A stretch of 11,539 bases of DNA from Bacilli bacterium (GTDB lineage: Bacteria > Bacillota_I > Bacilli_A > RF39 > UBA660): the NCBI GenBank assembly GCA_024683115.1, contig JAIKYM010000088.1:1-11539 (forward strand), written 5' to 3'. Made by a program: the position numbers and the translations under genes. The notes below the pieces were generated by a model, which did not search any database, was not told the DNA's origin, and was given only the letters and a program-made list of their open reading frames with translations. Shown piece after piece: positions 6,010-11,539 of the stretch (the stretch's first letter is position 1; each line of letters begins with the position of its first letter).

Positions 6010-7883
6010 TATATGAAGGAGTAAAATCAGGATTTATTAATGATGTAGATTTAGGGATAATCGCTGATAAGATAAGAAATAAATATATTGAAGTTGTTAA
6101 AAGAAGACCAAGTGCACCTGAATTTGATTCGTGGAAAAACTCTATGCAATACATGAGAGGTGTATTAAATGATAATGAAATACCAAATTCAACTGGTATA
6201 GCAATTGAATATAATATCCCTCCAACTGGATGTAGAATAGATTTTATGATGTCGGGATATAAGAATAATAAATCTAATGTTGTAATCATTGAATTAAAAC
6301 AATGGGATAAATGTACTGAAGTTGGAGAAATGGATGGTATATATAAAGTTAATACTTATACTGGTGGTGCATTAAGAGATGTTAATCATCCATCATATCA
6401 AGCCATGACTTATGCTAATTTAATTAGAGATTATAATGAAAATGTTCAATTGAAAGATATTACAGTTGCACCATGTGCATATTTACATAATTATTATTTT
6501 GAAGAAGATGATACATTATTATCTGATACATATAAAGAATATACAGACGCTGCGCCAATATTTGGGCATAGCGATGTGTTAAAATTAAGAGACTTTATTA
6601 AAAAATATATTCAAGATGGTGATGATGGTAATATTTTATATGAAATTGATAATGGTAGAATTAGACCATCAAAGATGTTACAAGATTCATTAGTTCAAAT
6701 GTTAAAGGGCAATCAAGAATTCTATATGATTGATTCACAAAAGATAGTTTATGAATATGCTTTAAAATATGCTATTGATACAGTTGGTCAAAACTCAAAG
6801 AATGTATTTATAGTTAGAGGTGGTCCTGGTACTGGGAAATCAGTATTAGCTATTAATTTATTAGTTGAATTAAATAGAAGAGGGATGACATGCTTCTATG
6901 TAACAAAGAATGCTGCTCCAAGAACAGTTTATTCTTCAAAGCTACAAGGTGATTTTAAAAAGACATATATTAATCATTTATTTCAAGGATCTGGCAGTTT
7001 TATTGATGAAGAAACTAATAAGTTAGATTGTTTAGTTGTTGATGAAGCTCATAGATTAAATGCTAAATCAGGAATGATGCACAATAAAGGAGAAAATCAA
7101 GTTAAAGAAATAATAAATGCAGCTAAGTTCTCAGTATTCTTTATTGACGAAAACCAAAAAGTTACTTTACAAGATATAGGTAGTGAAGAATTGATAAGAA
7201 AATTTGCTAATGAACAAGGAGCAGGTATTTATACATTTGATTTAGATAGTCAATTTAGATGTAATGGATCAGATGGATATGTAGCATGGTTAGATCATAT
7301 GCTTGAAATAAGAGAAACTGCAAATTTTGATATAGATGGTTTTGATTACGACTTTAAAGTATTTGACGACCCTAACGATATGAGAAAGGCAATTGAAGAA
7401 AAGAATAGTATCAATAATAAATCTAGAATTGTTGCAGGATATTGTTGGGAATGGCCAACTGGTAATACAAGAAAAGATACAAATTTCCATGAGATAAAGA
7501 TTCCAGAATATAATTTTGAAATTAGTTGGAACTTGGATTCCGGCGAAGCGTTTGCTATTGGAGAAAACTCTATTAATGAAGCCGGATGTATTCATACTGT
7601 ACAAGGATTGGAATTTGATTATGTTGGTGTAATTATTGGTGACGATTTGAGATATGCTGATGAACATATAATTACCGACTATAGTAAAAGAGCCACAACA
7701 GACAACTCGTTGTTTGGAATTAAAAAGATTGCTAAAGAACAAGGACAAGAAGTGGCTGATAAAATAGCTGATAATATAATTAAGAATACATATAGAACAT
7801 TAATGACTAGAGGTATGAAAGGTTGTTATGTATATTGTACAGATAAAGGATTACAAGAGTATATAAAGAAGGTAATGGAATGA
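6003..7883 (+). CDS. RecB-type PD-(D/E)XK nuclease fused to a DUF2075 SF1-like ATPase/helicase
   Basis: A 626-residue two-part protein. The N-terminal part (about 1-205) carries the PD-(D/E)XK core: E69 (GIAIEY), D80 (CRIDF), E97-L-K99 (VVIIELKQW), then Q133-x3-Y137 (SYQAMTY), the Q-x3-Y element of RecB/Cas4-like nucleases. The C-terminal part is a DUF2075 P-loop motor: Walker A GGPGTGKS (273-280), Walker B LVVDEAH (344-350), FIDENQ (380-385, the motif III position), QFR (417-419, motif IV), IHTVQGLEFDYVGVI (motif V) and TLMTRGMKG (motif VI). These are superfamily 1 helicase features, and all key residues seem present. The predicted activity is ATP-driven DNA or RNA remodelling with cleavage. 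GAAAGGA (5987-5993) precedes the ATG by 9 bases; the start overlaps the HEPN gene by 7 bases and the end overlaps the NUDIX gene by an ATGA. The TGA stop is followed in frame by TAA. Confidence 0.84.
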   Translation: MLVYEGVKSGFINDVDLGIIADKIRNKYIEVVKRRPSAPEFDSWKNSMQYMRGVLNDNEIPNSTGIAIEYNIPPTGCRIDFMMSGYKNNKSNVVIIELKQWDKCTEVGEMDGIYKVNTYTGGALRDVNHPSYQAMTYANLIRDYNENVQLKDITVAPCAYLHNYYFEEDDTLLSDTYKEYTDAAPIFGHSDVLKLRDFIKKYIQDGDDGNILYEIDNGRIRPSKMLQDSLVQMLKGNQEFYMIDSQKIVYEYALKYAIDTVGQNSKNVFIVRGGPGTGKSVLAINLLVELNRRGMTCFYVTKNAAPRTVYSSKLQGDFKKTYINHLFQGSGSFIDEETNKLDCLVVDEAHRLNAKSGMMHNKGENQVKEIINAAKFSVFFIDENQKVTLQDIGSEELIRKFANEQGAGIYTFDLDSQFRCNGSDGYVAWLDHMLEIRETANFDIDGFDYDFKVFDDPNDMRKAIEEKNSINNKSRIVAGYCWEWPTGNTRKDTNFHEIKIPEYNFEISWNLDSGEAFAIGENSINEAGCIHTVQGLEFDYVGVIIGDDLRYADEHIITDYSKRATTDNSLFGIKKIAKEQGQEVADKIADNIIKNTYRTLMTRGMKGCYVYCTDKGLQEYIKKVME

Positions 7884-8266
7884 TAACAGTAGTAGCGGCT
7901 TTAATTGAAAAAGATGGCAAATATTTAATTGCAAAAAGATCAACAGGCTCAGAAGATGTGTTGGGAAAATGGGAATTTCCAGGTGGTAAAGTAGAAACAG
8001 ATGAGACAGAAGAACATGCAATTGAAAGAGAAATCGAAGAAGAATTTGAAATGGATATAAAAGCTATTAGATTCTTAACAAATAATGTTTGTGAATATCC
8101 ATCAAAAACTATTGATTTAAGATTATATGAATGTCAGTATTTATCTGGAGAATTTCATTTACATGATCATTCAGAATATAAGTTTGTTGATAAAGGAGAG
8201 TTATTAAATAACGATCTAGCAAAAGCCGATATTGTATTAGCTGAGTATGTTAAGGAGAATATATAA
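7880..8266 (+). CDS. NUDIX hydrolase, MutT-like (deoxy)nucleoside triphosphate pyrophosphohydrolase
   Basis: A 128-residue protein, the usual length for MutT/NudG-like enzymes that hydrolyse oxidised or pyrimidine (d)NTPs to monophosphates. The Nudix box is clear: G36-x5-E42-x7-R50-E51-I52-x-E54-E55, preceded by the MutT-like LGKWEFPGGKVE. One box position differs: the Gly near its end is E57 (EEEFEM), which should not remove the metal-binding glutamates. Other MutT-like features are the N-terminal VVAALIEKDGKYLIAKRS strand pair and the C-terminal HSEYKFVDKGEL. The ATG at 7880 overlaps the previous stop (ATGA); AGAAGG (7867-7872) sits 7 bases upstream. The next gene starts at the base after its stop, so this gene is translationally coupled on both sides. 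It probably works with the following helicase-nuclease; 8-oxo-dGTP versus other substrates cannot be decided. Confidence 0.88.
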   Translation: MITVVAALIEKDGKYLIAKRSTGSEDVLGKWEFPGGKVETDETEEHAIEREIEEEFEMDIKAIRFLTNNVCEYPSKTIDLRLYECQYLSGEFHLHDHSEYKFVDKGELLNNDLAKADIVLAEYVKENI

Positions 8267-11005
8267 ATGAAAGACACTTTTTTATCAAATGAAAATGAAG
8301 CTTTTTTAAATAGAATTAAAGAAAATCTTAAAACATGTGATTCTTTTCGCTTTACTGTTAGTTTTATAAAAAAGGCCGGATTAGTTTTATTGGAACGATA
8401 TATTGAAGAAGCTTTAGATCGTGGAGTTAATGGAAAAATAATTACTTCAACATATCAAAATTTCACTGATATAGGTTCTTTAGAACAATTCTATAATTGG
8501 CAAAAGGAATACGATAATTTTGAATGTCATTTAGATTATGAATGCTTTGGAGAAAGTGGATATCATTCAAAGGGGTATATGTTTAAATATGATGATTCTG
8601 TTGAGTTAATCGTAGGATCATCCAATATAACTAGATTTGCATTATTGAATAATATTGAATGGAATGTATCATTAATATCTAAAGATGATTTGAATTCGTA
8701 TGATAATGCTATGAATGAGTTTGAATCATTGTGGGAAAAAACTTTACCATTAGATACAATGTTAATAGAAAAATATAGATTACAATTAGATTATGCAATC
8801 GAAAAATGGGATATGGATTATGTTAATGCCAATGATTCAACTATAAATCCGAATTCTATGCAAAGAAAAGCATTAAGAGAATTAAGAAGATATAGAGATA
8901 CTGGTGTTAAGAAAGCATTAATTATAAGTGCAACTGGATCAGGTAAAACTTATTTGGCTGCTTTTGATGCGCGAAATTTTGGAGCAAAACGATTATTATA
9001 TATAGTTCATAGAGAATCTATACTAAAGGATGCTAAAGAGTCATTTATTAAAATCTTTGGAGCTGAAAGAACCTATAGTTTTTTTACAGGTAATGAATCT
9101 AATCAAGAATGTGATTTTATATTTGCGACTAGTAATATGTTAGCCAGACATTTAGACTCGTTTGATAAACATGAATTCGATTATATAATTTATGATGAAG
9201 TTCATCATATAGTTGCTGATACAGGTAAAAAGATTTTTGAATATTTTGAACCAGAGTTTATTTTGGGGTTAACAGCTACTCCAGAGAGAATGGATAATAA
9301 AAATGTTTTTGATTTATTTGATCAAAATGTTCCATTCGAATTGAGATTAAGAGATGCAATTAATAATGATTTAGTTGTACCATTTCATTATTATGGTATT
9401 AGAGATCAATTAGTTGATTATAGTTCAAAAGATAAAATGGTTATAGCTAAGGCAATAGCTGAACAAGATAACATTGAATTTATTAAATCTCAAATTGAAA
9501 AAAGACGTAAACCAAACGAGAAGTTAAAATGTATTGCATTCTGTACTAATATTCAACATTGTAAATTAATGGCTGAAGAATTATATGAAGAAGGTTATCA
9601 TACAATATCTCTAACTGGTATTAATGATACTGGTGTGAGAATTAAAGCTTTTAAGGATTTACAAGATGATAATAATCCGTTAGAGATTATTTGTACTGTT
9701 GATATATTAAATGAAGGTGTTGATATTCCACAAGTTAACATGGTTTTATTCTTAAGACCAACGGAATCTCAAACTGTGTTTATCCAACAATTGGGTAGAG
9801 GATTAAGAAAGTATCCTGGTAAGGATTATGTTACTGTATTAGACTTCATCGGTAATAATTATGATAGATCAGTACAAATAGCTACTGCTTTAGGTACATT
9901 AGGAAATACTACTTATATGGAAAAAGCATATTTGAAAGAAATGATAAGATCAAATTTCAAATCATTAGATATACCTAATATAATAATTGATATAGATGAT
10001 TTATCAAGAGAAGAAATTATTAATTATATTGATAAAACGAATTTTAATTCTAGGGTATTCTTAGAAAAAGATTATAATATTTTTAAAGCATATATCAATA
10101 ACGGTTCATATCCGACTCATATGGATTTTTTGAATTCAGAAGTTGCACCAGATTTAATAAGGATAATTAAATCATCATTTGGCGGATCTAAAAATATGTC
10201 TTATTATAATTTTTTAAAGAAGATAGATGAAGACACTATTCCTATGTTTGATGAAGATGAGATTAAAATCATTAATTGTATTGAAGATTTATTACCGATA
10301 GCTAGGCTGGATGAATATTTGATAATTGAACAAGCTATAAATGAAGGATTAATTGATTTAAAACGACTTGAAGGAAAGAATAATCATATTACAGATAAAT
10401 CATTAGAAAATGCATATAATAATCTTGTAAAATTAGGAATTGTTGAAAATAATATAATCGATTTATTCAACATAGGTAATACTGATTTAAAGGATTATAT
10501 TATTGATACATTAAACTATGGTATTGTTAGATATAATAGAGAATTTGGCGATTATGATGGAATGTTTAAACTGTATAGAAACTATTATAAGGAACAAGCC
10601 TCTAGAATCATGTTAAAAAATGGCATCTTACAAAAAGGTACTTATTATGAGGATGATATAGCCTATATCTTTGCTGGTATTAAAAAAGGTGAAGAAGGTA
10701 GATTAAATTATAAAGATAAGTTTATTGATGATAAGGTATTCCAATGGGAAAGTATAGCTGATGTATCTGAGTCGGAAAAAGATCATTTGAGAAATTCTAA
10801 AAAAGTTCATTTATTTATCCGAAAAATGGAAAACGAAGATACCGTAACATTACCTTATACATATTTTGGATTAGGTACATTTACTAATGAAAGAACTTCA
10901 TTTACTGAGGAAAATGGAACTAAACATCCTACCTTATTATATGATATTATTCTAGATAATGAGGTACCTGAAGAATATCATATAGATTTTGAAATAGCTG
11001 AATAA
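8267..11005 (+). CDS. Phospholipase-D-type nuclease fused to SF2 DEAD/DEAH helicase with DUF3427-like C-terminus
   Basis: A 912-residue protein with three parts. Residues about 1-160 are a PLD-superfamily nuclease domain: YHSKGYMF (H100, K102) and GSSNIT (117-122). The Asp that follows K by five in the classical HKD motif is Lys107, as in many helicase-linked PLD domains. Residues about 195-535 are a superfamily 2 helicase: Walker A ATGSGKT (222-228), DEVHH (310-314), TATPER (336-341), motif V TVDILNEGVDIPQV (477-490) and motif VI QQLGRGLRK (507-515). The remainder, about 535-912, ends in a region around YFGLGT that fits DUF3427, an uncharacterised domain usually found in this architecture. 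A single PLD half-site implies dimerisation for cleavage. AAGGAG (8252-8257), inside the end of the NUDIX gene, lies 9 bases before the ATG, which directly follows the NUDIX stop. It is the last gene of the operon, closed by the 11004 terminator. The proposed role is a restriction- or repair-like motor-nuclease. Confidence 0.88.
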   Translation: MKDTFLSNENEAFLNRIKENLKTCDSFRFTVSFIKKAGLVLLERYIEEALDRGVNGKIITSTYQNFTDIGSLEQFYNWQKEYDNFECHLDYECFGESGYHSKGYMFKYDDSVELIVGSSNITRFALLNNIEWNVSLISKDDLNSYDNAMNEFESLWEKTLPLDTMLIEKYRLQLDYAIEKWDMDYVNANDSTINPNSMQRKALRELRRYRDTGVKKALIISATGSGKTYLAAFDARNFGAKRLLYIVHRESILKDAKESFIKIFGAERTYSFFTGNESNQECDFIFATSNMLARHLDSFDKHEFDYIIYDEVHHIVADTGKKIFEYFEPEFILGLTATPERMDNKNVFDLFDQNVPFELRLRDAINNDLVVPFHYYGIRDQLVDYSSKDKMVIAKAIAEQDNIEFIKSQIEKRRKPNEKLKCIAFCTNIQHCKLMAEELYEEGYHTISLTGINDTGVRIKAFKDLQDDNNPLEIICTVDILNEGVDIPQVNMVLFLRPTESQTVFIQQLGRGLRKYPGKDYVTVLDFIGNNYDRSVQIATALGTLGNTTYMEKAYLKEMIRSNFKSLDIPNIIIDIDDLSREEIINYIDKTNFNSRVFLEKDYNIFKAYINNGSYPTHMDFLNSEVAPDLIRIIKSSFGGSKNMSYYNFLKKIDEDTIPMFDEDEIKIINCIEDLLPIARLDEYLIIEQAINEGLIDLKRLEGKNNHITDKSLENAYNNLVKLGIVENNIIDLFNIGNTDLKDYIIDTLNYGIVRYNREFGDYDGMFKLYRNYYKEQASRIMLKNGILQKGTYYEDDIAYIFAGIKKGEEGRLNYKDKFIDDKVFQWESIADVSESEKDHLRNSKKVHLFIRKMENEDTVTLPYTYFGLGTFTNERTSFTEENGTKHPTLLYDIILDNEVPEEYHIDFEIAE

Positions 11006-11035
11006 AAGTCGATATTTTTCGACTTTTTATTTTTT
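11004..11035 (+). terminator. Intrinsic terminator of the five-gene operon
   Basis: A perfect 9-bp inverted repeat (AAAAGTCGA 11004-11012, TCGACTTTT 11019-11027, loop TATTTT) runs into a long T tract. It starts on the stop codon of the helicase-nuclease gene and separates the operon from the CoiA-like gene. Confidence 0.88.
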
Positions 11036-11048
11036 AATGATTTCATTA

Positions 11049-11057
11049 TGATATAAT
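11049..11057 (+). promoter_or_regulatory. Extended -10 promoter of the CoiA-like gene
   Basis: TGATATAAT is identical to the element before the five-gene operon. A start near 11064 would give a short leader containing GAGGTGG (11071-11077), 4 bases before the ATG. Confidence 0.58.
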
Positions 11058-11081
11058 ATTTTCTTAACCAGAGGTGGTATC

Positions 11082-11539
11082 ATGTTTGTTTCGAAAACAA
11101 AAGATAACAAAAGAGTTCATATTAGTAATGCAGTTAAGGAAGAACAATATTTCTGCCCAATATGTGGATCAGAATTACAAATAAGAGACGGGAAAATTAA
11201 TATAAAACATTTTGCTCACAAAAAAGGATCTGAATGTTCAACGCTTGATGGATGGACTTATGATATGTCTGAATGGCATTATGAATGGCAAAACCAATTT
11301 CCAATAGATACGCAGGAAGTAGTCTTCAAAAATGGTGGAAAAGTTCATAGAGCAGATGTTTTTATTAATAATACTGTAATAGAGTTTCAACATAGTCCAA
11401 TTTCACAAGATGAATTTAATGATAGAAACAACTTTTATAATAATTTAGGGTATAAGGTTATATGGATTTTTGATGTTTCTGATAAAGATTTTTACTTCTT
11501 TAACAAACGTGATTATCAAGATATTATTTTTAGATGGTA
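11082..11539 (+). CDS. CoiA-like protein with zinc ribbon and nuclease domain (3' end outside the window)
   Basis: The first 152 residues are visible and the frame stays open at the window edge. Residues 25-46 form a zinc ribbon (C25-P-I-C28, H43-F-A-H46), matching the CPxCG...HFAH start of the competence protein CoiA family. Residues about 62-103 hold the family's nuclease-like motifs: EWHYEWQ (65-70 region), HRADV (R90, D92) and VIEFQHSPIS (E101, Q103), a PD-(D/E)XK variant in which Gln replaces the usual Lys. A GYKVIWIFD strand follows. CoiA promotes recombination of incoming DNA in competent Gram-positive bacteria, but many CoiA-like genes occur in bacteria not known to be competent, so competence is not implied here. 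The start is fixed by GAGGTGG at 11071. It has its own promoter and lies 77 bases after the operon. Confidence 0.82.
   Translation, partial: MFVSKTKDNKRVHISNAVKEEQYFCPICGSELQIRDGKINIKHFAHKKGSECSTLDGWTYDMSEWHYEWQNQFPIDTQEVVFKNGGKVHRADVFINNTVIEFQHSPISQDEFNDRNNFYNNLGYKVIWIFDVSDKDFYFFNKRDYQDIIFRW

Noticed and set aside
5954..6289. 111-residue minus-strand frame across the HEPN/DUF2075 junction
   Set aside because: It is antisense to two genes with clear motifs and coupled translation signals.
7290..7748. 152-residue minus-strand frame inside the DUF2075 gene
   Set aside because: It is antisense to conserved helicase motifs V and surrounding sequence; no ribosome binding site.
7875..7890. A genetic code in which TGA means Trp
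   Set aside because: The TGA at 7881-7883 is followed in frame by TAA and so does not decide alone, but all Trp codons across the large proteins are TGG and long frames lack internal TGA.
1..11539. Insertion sequence, integrase, tRNA, rRNA or attachment site
   Set aside because: No transposase or recombinase motifs, cloverleaf, rRNA segment or long flanking direct repeat could be found by reading both strands.

Overview
The window is A+T-rich DNA, roughly 70% A+T by eye. It has strong AGGAGG-type ribosome binding sites, almost exclusive AGA arginine codons, tight operons, hairpin-plus-U-tract terminators and extended -10 promoters. This fits a low-GC Firmicutes or Tenericutes-related bacterium, such as a gut Bacilli or Erysipelotrichia-like lineage. 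Tryptophan is always TGG and long frames contain no internal TGA, so the standard bacterial code applies and a Mycoplasma-type code is unlikely. No species call is possible from the sequence alone.

Layout: (1) 2-160, the tail of a cation diffusion facilitator (CDF) transporter. (2) 210-2378, minus strand, a helicase IV/UvrD-like SF1 helicase with a PD-(D/E)XK-like nuclease module inserted between its helicase motifs; it shares a bidirectional terminator with the CDF gene. (3) 2379-2868, about 490 bases without a conventional gene. It holds the helicase promoter and, on the plus strand, what looks like a short stand-alone transcript of about 290 nt with GC-richer paired segments, a possible 27-residue hydrophobic peptide and a strong terminator. 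(4) 2869-3156, minus strand, a YbjQ/UPF0145 protein, divergent from (5) 3240-4655, a membrane protein with a cytoplasmic zinc ribbon, a charged coiled coil, three membrane segments and an external Thr-rich stalk. (6) 4774-11005, a compact five-gene operon bounded by its own promoter and terminators. (7) 11082 to the window end, a truncated CoiA-like zinc-ribbon/nuclease gene with its own promoter.

The operon (6) is the centrepiece. Its order is MazG-like nucleotide pyrophosphohydrolase, HEPN-domain protein with a C-terminal Cys-rich zinc module, RecB-type PD-(D/E)XK nuclease fused to a DUF2075 SF1 ATPase, MutT-like NUDIX hydrolase, and a phospholipase-D-type nuclease fused to an SF2 helicase and a DUF3427-like C-terminus. 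Gene junctions are 9 bases apart, overlapping by 7, overlapping by 4, and 0 apart, so the five are almost certainly co-transcribed and probably translationally coupled. Combining two nucleotide-hydrolysing enzymes, a candidate HEPN RNase and two different nuclease-motor fusions suggests an anti-phage or DNA-damage-response island. That function is an inference from domain content; the individual domain calls rest on visible motifs.

With the inserted nuclease of the 210-2378 helicase and the CoiA-like gene at the right edge, at least five predicted nuclease modules of distinct families lie within 11.5 kb. I see no transposase, integrase, tRNA, rRNA or CRISPR array.
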